A stretch of DNA of 53,453 nt, taken from the NCBI RefSeq assembly GCF_003710865.1, contig NZ_RHHO01000029.1, positions 1 through 53,453 of the forward strand. Reading direction: 5' to 3'. The translations under genes and the position numbers were made by a program. Origin of the DNA: Brevibacillus borstelensis. GTDB lineage: Bacteria; Bacillota; Bacilli; Brevibacillales; Brevibacillaceae. This document shows positions 23,853 to 32,040 of this stretch, piece by piece (position 1 is the first letter of the stretch; every line of letters starts with the position of its first letter). The notes under the pieces were generated by a model, which ran no database searches, was not told the origin of the DNA, and was given only the letters and a program-made list of their open reading frames with translations.

Positions 23853-25301
23853 ATGCTTTTCGCACCGCAGTTGGACGATTCCAGCCGGATTCCCCATTAC
23901 GTACAAATTTACGAGCAGATAAAGCGGCAGATTATCGCAGGGGCGTTGTCCGAGCATGTCAAGCTGCCTTCTGTCCGCAAGCTGGCTGATCTGCTGGGAC
24001 TCAGCACGACCCCGGTGGAAACGGCGTACCAGCAGCTAGTCGCGGAAGGCTTTATCGCCAGCAAGCCAAAAAGCGGCTACTACGTTCAGCCACTGGCCGA
24101 TCAGCAGGTGGAGAGAGCAGAGGAGAGGGAAACAAAATTGACCGTCCCTCGCTTGCAGCATCGGGATGCATCCTCGTACCCCTATGACTTTCACCTCTCG
24201 AAAAACGATTTTTCCCACTTCCCCTTTGCCCTGTGGCGGCGGCTGTTCAACAGAGTGCTGCGGCATGAACACCTGGACCTGCTTTTTTACGGAGACCCCC
24301 AGGGGGAGTATGGACTGCGAACCGAGCTGGCCCGTTATCTGCGCCAGTTGAGAGGCGTCTCGTGTTCACCTGAGCAGATCGTGATCGGGGCTGACCAGCA
24401 CGGGCTACTGACCTTGCTCGCTCTGCTCCTGAAAGCTCGCGTGGCCCGCGTCGGAGTCGAGAATCCGGGTTATCCGTTGATCGCATCGACCTTCCGCCAA
24501 AACGGCTATGAGGTGATCCCCGTCTCGCTGGAGGAGGATGGCCTGAATGTAAACGAGCTGGCAGAGAGCGGCGTCGAGCTGGTCGCGGTTTCGCCGTCCC
24601 ACCAGTATCCGCGGGGAATGATCATGCCGATCGCCAAACGGCTGCGCTTGCTGGAATGGGCCAAGAAGACGGACGCCTACATTATCGAGGACGATTATGA
24701 CGGCGAGTTCAGGTATCACGGAAGGCCAGTTCCCTCCCTTCAGGGCCTGGTGCAGGGAGCCAATGTGATCTATATGGGCGGCTTCTCGCAGGTGCTGGCC
24801 CCGGCCATTTGTACCTATTACATGGTCCTGCCGGAGTCTTTGCTTGAGTCCTACGACCTTTTGCTGAGAGAGCTGCTGCTGGAGCAGTCCTCATCTCCTC
24901 TGCACCAGAAAACGCTGGAGCTGTTTATGCGGGAGGGACATTTCGAAAAGCATGTGCGCCGGATGCGCAATGTCTATCGGAAAAAGCACGACACGCTGGT
25001 TCAGGCGGTCCGGAAGCACATGGGGGAGCGGACTGTAGTGATCGGAGAGGACGCCGGATTTCATGTACTGCTGAAAGTCCAGCACCAAGTGGAGGAGAGG
25101 GAGCTTTCCCGGATGGCGAAGAAGGCCGGAATCAATATCGCCTCAGCAGCCTATACGTGGATGACGCCTCGTACGGAAACGACCGAAAAAGAATTTATCG
25201 TAGGCTTTGCCGGCATTGAATTGGAGAAAATCGAGCCGGGTATCCGCAAACTGGCCGATGTTTGGTGGGGGCAGTGTTCCAAGTTTGCTTCCAAATCTTG
25301 A
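23853..25301 (+). CDS. MocR/GntR-type regulator lacking the PLP-binding lysine
   Basis: ATG 23853 is seven bases after GGAGG. The 482-residue product has an N-terminal GntR winged helix (HYVQIYEQIKRQIIAGALSEHVKLPSVRKLADLLGLS) and a C-terminal fold-type I aminotransferase domain (GVENPGYP, EDDYDGEFRY, YPRG). In MocR proteins the pyridoxal phosphate is bound to the lysine of a G-S/T-F-S-K motif. Here the motif reads MGGFSQVLAPA, so the lysine is Gln313; the paralogue at 39000-40613 keeps it. The domain therefore probably does not form the usual internal aldimine. The gene is divergent from a GNAT gene and followed by a TetR gene. DNA-binding role is secure, effector is unclear. Confidence 0.85.
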   Translation: MLFAPQLDDSSRIPHYVQIYEQIKRQIIAGALSEHVKLPSVRKLADLLGLSTTPVETAYQQLVAEGFIASKPKSGYYVQPLADQQVERAEERETKLTVPRLQHRDASSYPYDFHLSKNDFSHFPFALWRRLFNRVLRHEHLDLLFYGDPQGEYGLRTELARYLRQLRGVSCSPEQIVIGADQHGLLTLLALLLKARVARVGVENPGYPLIASTFRQNGYEVIPVSLEEDGLNVNELAESGVELVAVSPSHQYPRGMIMPIAKRLRLLEWAKKTDAYIIEDDYDGEFRYHGRPVPSLQGLVQGANVIYMGGFSQVLAPAICTYYMVLPESLLESYDLLLRELLLEQSSSPLHQKTLELFMREGHFEKHVRRMRNVYRKKHDTLVQAVRKHMGERTVVIGEDAGFHVLLKVQHQVEERELSRMAKKAGINIASAAYTWMTPRTETTEKEFIVGFAGIELEKIEPGIRKLADVWWGQCSKFASKS

Positions 25302-25349
25302 CGCAGAGCTTGATTTGGGAGTAAACTGCTCCTTGATAGGAAAATATGA

Positions 25350-25365
25350 AAAACAAAATCGTTTT
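25350..25365. promoter_or_regulatory. Inverted repeat ahead of the TetR gene
   Basis: AAAAC (25350-25354) and GTTTT (25361-25365), six bases apart, lie 28 bases before the GTG start at 25393. A plausible TetR operator, but short and AT-rich. Confidence 0.35.
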
Positions 25366-25392
25366 CTAAATTTCCGAGAGGGGGCAGGAATC

Positions 25393-25968
25393 GTGCAGGA
25401 GAGAATCATTCAGCTGGCCATTCGGGAAATCCACACCAAAGGGCTCAAGTTTACGATGGCGGAGCTTGCACGGCAAGCGGGGATGAGCACGAAAACGCTG
25501 TACGGGTACTTTTCCTCCAAAGAAGAACTGATCTCCGTGATCATTGAGCGCGGAGTCAAAGAGCTGCAGCAGAAGGAAGCCGAGATTATCGGGCGTACGG
25601 ACATCGATCTGACGGAAAAACTGAAGCTTTTGCTGGCACTTGTCCCCAGCGGCTTTGGCAGCACCCATATCCGTCTGTGGTACGAGCTCAAGCGGTACTA
25701 CCCCGAGCAGTGGGCGCTTGTTGAGGATTGTCTTCAAAACGAGTGGGAGCATGTGCGGAATATTCTTGAGCGGGGAATGGCCGAGGGAACATTCCAGCGG
25801 GTGAGCATTCCCGTCTTTATTCATATGTATATCGGATCGCTTGAGCATCTGGTGGATCGCCAGGTCGTAGAGGAGACAAACATGACGATGGCAGATGCCC
25901 TGGACGCGATGATTGAGATATTGCTGCACGGGATTGCGGGCGGCGGGAAAAAGGAGGGGCAGCGATGA
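25393..25968 (+). CDS. TetR family transcriptional regulator (YvaF-like)
   Basis: The GTG at 25393 follows GAGAGGGGGCAGG; the longer frame from 25207 overlaps the MocR gene and adds no conserved sequence. The 191-residue product opens QERIIQLAIREIHTKGLKFTMAELARQAGMSTKTLYGYFSSKEELI, a clear TetR helix-turn-helix. It overlaps the next small frame by four bases (ATGA) and is followed by a YvaD-like membrane gene. B. subtilis has yvaD-yvaE-yvaF, where YvaE is an SMR pump and YvaF its TetR regulator, so this is probably the YvaF counterpart with the pump lost. Confidence 0.85.
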   Translation: MQERIIQLAIREIHTKGLKFTMAELARQAGMSTKTLYGYFSSKEELISVIIERGVKELQQKEAEIIGRTDIDLTEKLKLLLALVPSGFGSTHIRLWYELKRYYPEQWALVEDCLQNEWEHVRNILERGMAEGTFQRVSIPVFIHMYIGSLEHLVDRQVVEETNMTMADALDAMIEILLHGIAGGGKKEGQR

Positions 25969-26102
25969 GGTGGGTGGACTTGTCTGGCGCCATTTGTTTG
26001 GAAGTTGCGGGTATCTCCGGGCAAATCGCAGGTACCACCGGGCAAATCGCAGGCACAGCGGAGGGCCTCGCGGATGTCTCCGGGGAGGTATGCGTGAAAT
26101 GA
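25965..26102 (+). pseudogene. 45-codon scar of an SMR efflux gene
   Basis: A short frame, ATG 25965 to TGA 26100-26102, sits between the TetR and YvaD-like genes with a strong AAGGAGG site and ATGA overlaps at both ends. Its first 16 residues, MRWVDLSGAICLEVAG, match the first membrane helix of SMR proteins, including the essential glutamate at position 13. After that the sequence changes to a short repeat (GQIAGT twice) and stops. The remaining three SMR spans are absent. It occupies the place of yvaE in the B. subtilis yvaD-yvaE-yvaF set. It could still be translated to couple its neighbours, but cannot be a working pump. Confidence 0.65.
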
Positions 26103-26500
26103 AAGCGCTAAGACCTTTTTTCTGGTTGACCGACGTCGGCTTTCTCGTTTACTGGAGCATTGTCTTCCTCGAATGGCTCCCTCCCGAGTACCTCTATCCG
26201 GATTACGCCAATCCGCTGATGGTGGCCTGGAATCTGTCGTTTTTTCCCCTGGATCTTTTCATTTCCATTACGGGATTGACGAGTCTGTATTTTTATCATG
26301 CAAACCGAAACTGGCGTCCCATGGCGCAAGTTTCGCTCGTCCTGACCTTTTGCTCCGGCCTGCAAGCCATCGCCTTTTGGGGGTTCAAAGGGGACTTCGA
26401 TCCCGCCTGGTGGCTCCCCAATCTGTATTTGCTCTTGTATCCCTTGTTTTTTTACCGTCTGTTTGCGGGGAAACAGCTAGACTCCGCGGCCTCCCAGTAA
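26099..26500 (+). CDS. DUF5360 (YvaD-like) membrane protein
   Basis: ATG 26099 overlaps the stop of the SMR scar (ATGA) and lies about eleven bases after GGGGAGG; ATG 26090 is too close to that site. The 133-residue product has four membrane spans (residues about 8-28, 45-68, 78-98, 108-125) and the sequence features WLTDVGFLVYWSIVFL and ANPLMVAWNLSFFPLDLFIS. This resembles the YvaD family next to YvaE/YvaF in B. subtilis; function is unknown. In the present locus it keeps its regulator but has lost the SMR partner. Confidence 0.75.
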   Translation: MKALRPFFWLTDVGFLVYWSIVFLEWLPPEYLYPDYANPLMVAWNLSFFPLDLFISITGLTSLYFYHANRNWRPMAQVSLVLTFCSGLQAIAFWGFKGDFDPAWWLPNLYLLLYPLFFYRLFAGKQLDSAASQ

Positions 26501-26523
26501 TGCGTTTCCGGGAGATATGGCCG

Positions 26524-26814
26524 CTATATCTCATCCTGTTTCATATGCTTTTTGATAAACCGGAAGAAACCCACGGCACACATCACGATAATCGCCGCCC
26601 AGGTGAACAAAAAGGCGATGCCGAGGCCGATATTGGCTCCGACAATGTCGTTGGAACGCTCATAGAGCAAGGTGAAAACAAGCGGGCAGGCAAGCGCGAT
26701 ATAAAGGATAAAAAAGGAAAGAGACTTTGTCGTCGTTTTCTTCTGAATGGTAAGATAAACAAAGATATGGGAAACAAGCAAGAGGATAAACGTGACAACC
26801 GTCAACAGCAGCAT
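26524..26814 (-). CDS. Hypothetical three-span membrane protein
   Basis: ATG 26814 follows GAGGAGG by nine bases; the longer frame to 26901 has no ribosome site. The 96-residue product has three hydrophobic spans: MLLLTVVTFILLLVSHIFVY, LSFFILYIALACPLVFTLLY and IGLGIAFLFTWAAIIVMCAV, with a basic C-terminal end. I do not recognise the family. It is convergent with the YvaD-like gene (23 bases between stops) and divergent from the next membrane protein gene. Confidence 0.65.
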   Translation of the reverse strand: MLLLTVVTFILLLVSHIFVYLTIQKKTTTKSLSFFILYIALACPLVFTLLYERSNDIVGANIGLGIAFLFTWAAIIVMCAVGFFRFIKKHMKQDEI

Positions 26815-26926
26815 GCGGCAGAGCCTCCTCGAGTCTTTCTTTATCTGGGTTGTGCCCTCGAGTACTACCATAGCCAAAAACAAGCGTTCAAGCAAGCGCA
26901 AAGGAGAGTGGAGGGGGAGTGAAACG

Positions 26927-27640
26927 ATGAAGCACGGCAGCGATACCCTGCTGATCGTCAGTTTGCTCGGGTACGGAACAACGCTGCTCCTGTTGGCCTT
27001 GATCTGGTTCCGTACACCAAAAGAGAGGGAGCCGCTTCTGTTTGTAAAACTGATGGGCTATACCTTGCTTGCGATGTTCCGTTTTTCGTTCAACCAGCTT
27101 TCGATGCCGCTCGGACTGATCGCCGCCATTCTTCTGGTGAAGCGAACGAATGGAAACAAGAAGGCGAAGCTTGCGGCCGTCTGGCTGGGGGGAATCATGT
27201 TTCTGGCAGGCTTTTTGCCAGTGGCAGACTGGATCGAAAACACGCTGTACCCGCGTACAGAGATGTCTACCTATTTGCATGAGGATTTGACGGGGAAAGG
27301 TTTTGCTATGAATGTTGCCAGTTCGGACATGCGACGCTTTTACAGCAAAACCGAAAAAGACGAGAGCGGGCGGAAGCTGTATGCCGCTCTGCGGGAATCC
27401 CGCTACATCGAGGGCTTGCCTCTGCGGGAGCGGATGGATGAGGAATACGAGCTAAAATTGTTTCAGGATACAGATAACAGGGACAACCGCTTCAAACATC
27501 TGGAGTTTCGGGTCGCCTCTGACGGATCGTATCTGAAGCTTCGATTTGAGGACAGCCAGTATGTTTTTCGGGCGTCACGGGAGTTTCAGCAGTTGTTTCA
27601 ACAGATGGTGGCGGAAGAGCGTGAAAGCAGCGATGAATAG
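26927..27640 (+). CDS. Hypothetical membrane protein with soluble C-terminal domain
   Basis: ATG 26927 lies after GAGGGGGAGTG; upstream codons in the same frame overlap the divergent gene. The 237-residue product has membrane spans near residues 8-26, 45-67 and 80-97, then about 140 soluble residues (EMSTYLHEDLTGKGFAMNVASSDMRRFYSKTEKDESG), with alternating charged and aromatic residues suggesting a beta-rich fold. No known domain was recognised. It stands alone between the divergent membrane gene and the convergent ger operon; paired hairpins follow it. Confidence 0.65.
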   Translation: MKHGSDTLLIVSLLGYGTTLLLLALIWFRTPKEREPLLFVKLMGYTLLAMFRFSFNQLSMPLGLIAAILLVKRTNGNKKAKLAAVWLGGIMFLAGFLPVADWIENTLYPRTEMSTYLHEDLTGKGFAMNVASSDMRRFYSKTEKDESGRKLYAALRESRYIEGLPLRERMDEEYELKLFQDTDNRDNRFKHLEFRVASDGSYLKLRFEDSQYVFRASREFQQLFQQMVAEERESSDE

Positions 27641-27650
27641 GGTCGGGAAT

Positions 27651-27683
27651 CAGTACAGAAGCTTTGGGCTTAGGACTGTACTG
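27651..27683. other. Hairpin between convergent genes
   Basis: CAGTACAG (27651-27658) pairs perfectly with CTGTACTG (27676-27683), with an inner AAGC/GCTT. No T run follows. A second small hairpin, CCAACG/CGTTGG, is at 27722-27740, beside the gerAB stop. Confidence 0.45.
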
Positions 27684-27743
27684 AGTGGATGGAACATGCA
27701 TGGACGGAACATCATGGACTCCCAACGAATCGTGCGTTGGTCC

Positions 27744-28852
27744 TTAGTCCTTCTGCTCCATGGAAAGAGGCGCTTCGGATTTTCCCCGGATCAAGGCCAC
27801 CAGCAGCAACAATAAAGGGAGCAGCAACAGAAACGTATACGCATAAGAAAACCAAATTTTTGGTACGAACTCAAGGAGTTTGGTAATGTTCGGGTAAGCC
27901 AAAACGGATAGTGCGACCATTAAGACGCCCAAAGGCACCGTTAATGGCTTATAGGTCCTCAACTCAAGACTTTGAGCCAGTCCCAACGCCGAAACATAAA
28001 AGGTAATCGTCGTTTTGATAAATATGGACAAAAACCAAACGCCAGCCAAAAGCACTTCCACACGCTCCAAAAAGTTGCCTATACTGATTTTCTTGGCCAG
28101 CACAAAGGACGGATAAATATTTCTCGCTGTAAAATCCGAGCCAAGAACGAGTATGCATAAAGCCGTTATGATGATCAAAATGACACCACCCGCGGCAGCG
28201 CCCAGCAAGAGTGAATGCAGAACTTTTTTCGGGCGATTGACAAACGGGAGCAACATGAGAAAACAGACGAATTCTTGCAGACTTGAAAATTGTATCCCCG
28301 CTCCAAGCAGCGGCTTTATTCCGCCTTCCGTAACAGGCTCCAATTGGTTGATCTCGATTTCCGGCAGCAGTGTGAAGGTCAGAAAAAGCAGAGACACAAA
28401 TATCCAGGGAAAAAATATTTCCGTGGTCCTGGCGATGACCTCAAGTCCGTATCGCGTTGCGATCACAACCACCATACTGAAGGAAATCAGTATAACTTCT
28501 ACGGGGGTTTCAGGCATCACGTTTGACACGATGAAGTTTCCCAGATCACGAACCATCAGTGCCGAAAGAAAAATGAAAAATGAGAAAAACAACAAGGAGA
28601 TCAATTTTCCCGGCCATTTTCCCAAAATTTTCTCGCTGTATTGGGCCAAGGTCATGGAAACAGATTTCCCAAAGCAACATACATAACAATCAACACCAAA
28701 TCGATAACAATACCGATAATGGCTGCGATCCAGGCGTTTTGTTTCGCTTCCAGCGCCAATGGAGACGGTCCCAGCAAAAAGGAGGTGCCCATCGTAAAGG
28801 CAATCACAAGAACCGTCAATTGACGTATGTTGATTTTTCCTTGTTCCAGCAT
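27744..28852 (-). pseudogene. gerAB: gerAB-type germinant permease with a frameshift
   Basis: The start ATG 28852 (behind AGAGGTG) opens LEQGKINIRQLTVLVIAFTMGTSFLL, a GerAB N-terminus, but the frame ends at TGA 28652-28654 after ALGNLFP. The rest of the protein continues in another frame from MTLAQYSEKILGKWPGK and runs to 27744 with about eight more spans. Inserting one base in the CC just before this ATG would restore one open frame of about 369 residues, the normal GerAB length. GerAB is the amino-acid-permease-like germinant-binding subunit in the spore inner membrane. The shift means a dead gene or a sequencing error. It is the last gene of the ger operon. Confidence 0.8.
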
Positions 28853-28913
28853 GGTACTCACCTCTCATTTCTGCCATTGTCTTTGCTGGAATGAACAATT
28901 GGAGAAAAGGCTG

Positions 28914-29149
28914 TTACTCTTTAAATAGAGACAGGATCCCGTCACTGACCGGTTTGTAAATAAAGGTAATCATTTCGCTAAGACTCGGAACCGGCACATG
29001 CAGCACTTGGAGGACACCGAGCGTGATCCCGGCCGTAACAAGAGGGAAAATGCCCATGCTTCCTTGACGAACCTGTTTTTGACTAAAGCCGGCACCTCCA
29101 TGCAGGCAATGATCATTCCCACCGCAATGATGGCTGCAGCTTTCAACAT
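28914..29149 (-). pseudogene. Germination receptor D-subunit-like small gene, frameshifted
   Basis: Seven bases after gerAC, ATG 29149 (behind AGAGGAG) opens MLKAAAIIAVGMIIACMEVP. The frame is then lost near 29040. The neighbouring frame continues VTAGITLGVLQVLHVPVPS and ends FIYKPVSDGILSLFKE with TAA at 28914. Joined, it would be about 79 residues with two membrane spans, as in the small D subunits encoded with many GerA-type receptors. The total length is one base short of a multiple of three, consistent with a single deletion. Identification rests on size, spans, operon position and the IYKPVSD ending. Confidence 0.6.
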
Positions 29150-29155
29150 GTTGAT

Positions 29156-30355
29156 CTACTCCTCTTTCGTTTCCAAGTACGAATTGCTGATCGTGCCAAG
29201 GCCCCGGATGTTGAAATCTACACGCATGTCAACATCCAAGCCGACAAATTCCTCATCCCAATTCTGTTTTGCCTTCTTCCAAAATCCCGGCTCCGCCCGG
29301 TGAACAGCTTCCCCAAACCCGAAAATATCCGCTTTGTACTTATGCTGAGCTTTTGAAATGGCTTGCTGCATAAATCCCTTTATTTTTTCCGCCGCTTTCG
29401 CTTCAAGGCCCCGAATCGTTTTGTCCTTGGCCAAATCCATATTGCATTGTACTTCACTGATATTTGCTTCCACGCGGACTTCGATGGCTACTTCCGGTTT
29501 TTTTCGCACGACTTTTCCCTTCATCTCGCTGTTGGTGCGGATGATTTCCAGCGCTATATTTCCGCCATTGGGACAAGCAACATATTCTGCTGTGCTTTTT
29601 ACCTCATTTTGAATGTAATTGTATCCCTTGGATTCTTCCTCATTGAGCCAGCCTACGAGCTTGTCTTTTTTAAACACAGCCAATCCTTCGTACCTCAAGA
29701 GAGCGCGCGAGTCTATTCGCTGCATATTTTCTTTGGTCCCGGCAATATCCTTCGCTCCGTCAAGTGTAATGCCAGTCAGGACCGGATGCTTCCCTTCGCT
29801 GGTCATGTCCGATATCAACTTGTCGAGGGTCGCTTTTCCTGTTGCCGCCCAGGCAGTATTTGACGACTGCAAAGAATGGAACATTTTATTGGCAGGAATT
29901 TTTTCAAGCAAAGTCAGGGTTTTCAAAATTTCTTCGGCGGTTGCATCCTTTGAAACAACGAGAAAAAAATCGGTTCTGAATTCGTGGTCTCTTGAAAGAA
30001 AGTCCAACACTTTTGCAATTCCTTCTTCGGCTACCTCTTTGCCCAGCACAATTACTTGCATATGGGACAAGTAAATTTTGCGGGGCGATTTTGTCGTTGT
30101 TCTTCGCAATGCTTCAAAAATACTCGTCCCTTGTGTAGAGTAGGTAATTACGGGAGCGGTGTCCGTACCGGCTCTTTGTGCTGCCACCGCGCCGGGATTC
30201 ACAATTTGGATGGATACCAGATAGTCGTTGTCTTTCTTGTCAACCCCCATGGCAACAGCGATTGCCAGCTCGTTTAATTCCCTTCTGTTCCAACATCCGG
30301 TCAAAACAACGAGAAGCAGCAGGAATAGGCATGCCATGGTAATAGGTTTACGCAA
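29156..30355 (-). CDS. gerAC: Germinant receptor lipoprotein GerAC family
   Basis: Start placed at TTG 30355, eight bases after AGAGGGAG; the longer frame overlaps gerAA. The 399-residue product has a lipoprotein signal ending LVVLTGCW and the Ger(x)C body: NRRELNELAIAVAMGVDKKD, then domain 2 and a C-terminal domain with AEKIKGFMQQAISKAQHKYKADIFGFGEAVHR. GerAC-type lipoproteins are anchored on the outside of the spore inner membrane and join GerAA and GerAB in the receptor. This gene looks intact, although the next two genes downstream are frameshifted. It starts 17 bases after gerAA. Confidence 0.9.
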   Translation of the reverse strand: MRKPITMACLFLLLLVVLTGCWNRRELNELAIAVAMGVDKKDNDYLVSIQIVNPGAVAAQRAGTDTAPVITYSTQGTSIFEALRRTTTKSPRKIYLSHMQVIVLGKEVAEEGIAKVLDFLSRDHEFRTDFFLVVSKDATAEEILKTLTLLEKIPANKMFHSLQSSNTAWAATGKATLDKLISDMTSEGKHPVLTGITLDGAKDIAGTKENMQRIDSRALLRYEGLAVFKKDKLVGWLNEEESKGYNYIQNEVKSTAEYVACPNGGNIALEIIRTNSEMKGKVVRKKPEVAIEVRVEANISEVQCNMDLAKDKTIRGLEAKAAEKIKGFMQQAISKAQHKYKADIFGFGEAVHRAEPGFWKKAKQNWDEEFVGLDVDMRVDFNIRGLGTISNSYLETKEE

Positions 30356-30372
30356 CCGAATCGCTCCCTCTC

Positions 30373-31914
30373 TTAAGAATTTTGCTTGGATTCTGGATGT
30401 GGATGCTCGTTGTTTTCGCGAATGGTATCGTTTTGACTGATCGCTCTCGGACGTGAAAACAATGCCCATAGCGGCAAGCGGAAAAGCGTATCCTTCTGTT
30501 CAGCCAGATGAAAAGGAGCAAATGGACTCATGTACGGAGCTCCAAAGGAGCGCAGGCTGCACAGATGGAGAACGATGACAATGACGCCCAGGATGATGCC
30601 ATACAGACCAAAGGATGCCGCCAAGGCCATAAGGCCGAAGCGCAACATCCGAATCGAAATTCCCACGCTGAATGCCGGGATGACGAAATTCGCAATGGCT
30701 GTAATGGCGACGACAATGACCATTGCCGGAGAGACGATGCCCGCTTCTACCGCGGCTTGACCAATGACCAATGTTCCGACGATCGATATGGACTGACCGA
30801 TCGCCCGCGGCATTCTGACGCCTGCTTCGCGGAGGATTTCAAAGGTAATTTCCATAAGCAGCGCTTCCACAAAAGCGGGAAAAGGTACACCCTCGCGCTG
30901 CGATGCCAAGCTTATGAGCAGGCGGGGTGGGATTATTTCCTGGTGAAAGGTGGTGATAGCAATATACATGGAAGGTACAAGCAGGGATATAAACAGCGAT
31001 ATATAGCGGATCTGGCGGATTAGAGTGGCAAAATCCCAACGTTGATAGTAGTCTTCACTCGCTTGAAGAAATTGTGCAAACAGAGCGGGGACCATGAGGA
31101 CGAAAGGGGTTCCATCGACTAAGATCACGACCCTGCCCTCCAACAAACCCGCCGCCGCCGCATCGGGCCGCTCAGTATTATGTACAGTGGGAAAAGGAGT
31201 GAACGTTTTGTCCTGGATGAGCTCTTCAATGTACCCGCTTTCCAGTATTCCGTCAATGTCGATTCGCTTGAGCCTGTCTCGCACTTCCTGCACGATCTTC
31301 TCGTTGGCAATCCCCTTGATGTACATGATGGCTACATCGGTTCTCGTCACTCGGCCGATTTGAATCGTTTCCAGCCAGAGATGAGGGTCTTTGATCCTTC
31401 TGCGGATTAAAGCGGTATTGGTCCGAAGTGTTTCGGTAAAAGACTCTCTGGGGCCGCGTACAACTGTCTGTGCGGCGGGCTCTGAAACTCCTCTGTCTTT
31501 CCATCCTCTGGAGCTTGCCGCGATCCCGCAGGGAGAACCATCGACCAGGATGACAGCATCTCCCGATAGCAGGAATGCAAACAAGCCATCAAAATCAGAG
31601 ACTTCGTTGGTGTCGGAGACGGTAAGTGCAAAATCCCGCAAAACACGAGACACATGCGAACGGTCGGATATCTTGAGATCAATCTCCGTTTCTTTGATCG
31701 CAAGCATCAAAGATTCCAGAATAAAATCAGTGATCACTTTTTTATCGGCGAGCCCTTCCGTGTAAAGAATGGCCATTTTTATTTCTGATCGGCCAATTCT
31801 GACTTCTCGTATGATAATGTCAGTGCTGCCCCCGCTTATTTCCCTGATCCGCTTTAGATTCGCATCAAGGCAAGCCTGCAGCGGCTCTTTGCGAAGAGAA
31901 CCGCATTGTTCCAC
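30373..31914 (-). CDS. gerAA: Germinant receptor subunit GerAA family
   Basis: GTG 31914 is nine bases after GGAGG and gives a 513-residue protein; longer starts (TTG 31968, ATG 31936) lack a ribosome site. The N-terminal half is soluble (LKRIREISGGSTDIIIREVRIG to VILVDGTPF), and the C-terminal half has about five membrane spans beginning LIRQIRYISLFISLLVPSMYIAI and containing AVEAGIVSPAMVIVVAITAIANFVIP. These are GerA family landmarks. GerAA forms the oligomeric ion-channel part of the germinant receptor. It is the first gene of the gerA-C-D-B set and is intact. The germinant cannot be told from sequence. Confidence 0.9.
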   Translation of the reverse strand: MEQCGSLRKEPLQACLDANLKRIREISGGSTDIIIREVRIGRSEIKMAILYTEGLADKKVITDFILESLMLAIKETEIDLKISDRSHVSRVLRDFALTVSDTNEVSDFDGLFAFLLSGDAVILVDGSPCGIAASSRGWKDRGVSEPAAQTVVRGPRESFTETLRTNTALIRRRIKDPHLWLETIQIGRVTRTDVAIMYIKGIANEKIVQEVRDRLKRIDIDGILESGYIEELIQDKTFTPFPTVHNTERPDAAAAGLLEGRVVILVDGTPFVLMVPALFAQFLQASEDYYQRWDFATLIRQIRYISLFISLLVPSMYIAITTFHQEIIPPRLLISLASQREGVPFPAFVEALLMEITFEILREAGVRMPRAIGQSISIVGTLVIGQAAVEAGIVSPAMVIVVAITAIANFVIPAFSVGISIRMLRFGLMALAASFGLYGIILGVIVIVLHLCSLRSFGAPYMSPFAPFHLAEQKDTLFRLPLWALFSRPRAISQNDTIRENNEHPHPESKQNS

Positions 31915-31974
31915 GTCCAGCCGCCTCCGTTCTCCCATCAGTCTTGTAGGTAAGCCAAAATACGGCAAACAAAA

Positions 31975-32008
31975 AAAGGAATAGGGAAATTTCCCCTATC
32001 CTTACTAT
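31975..32008 (-). terminator. Terminator of the hydroxy-acid operon
   Basis: On the minus strand, AAGGATAGGGG pairs with CCCTATTCCTT across AAATTT and is followed by TTTTTTTG. It lies 35 bases after the larA-like stop and directly upstream of gerAA, insulating the two operons. Confidence 0.8.
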
Positions 32009-32040
32009 TTCCACTTTTTATTTGTCTAAACAGTCAAAAA

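Noticed and set aside
27744..28898. Start of the gerAB frame at 28898 (MFIPAKTMAEMRG)
   Set aside because: The first 80 or so residues of this frame are out-of-frame reading of the true GerAB N-terminus; the real start is ATG 28852 in another frame.
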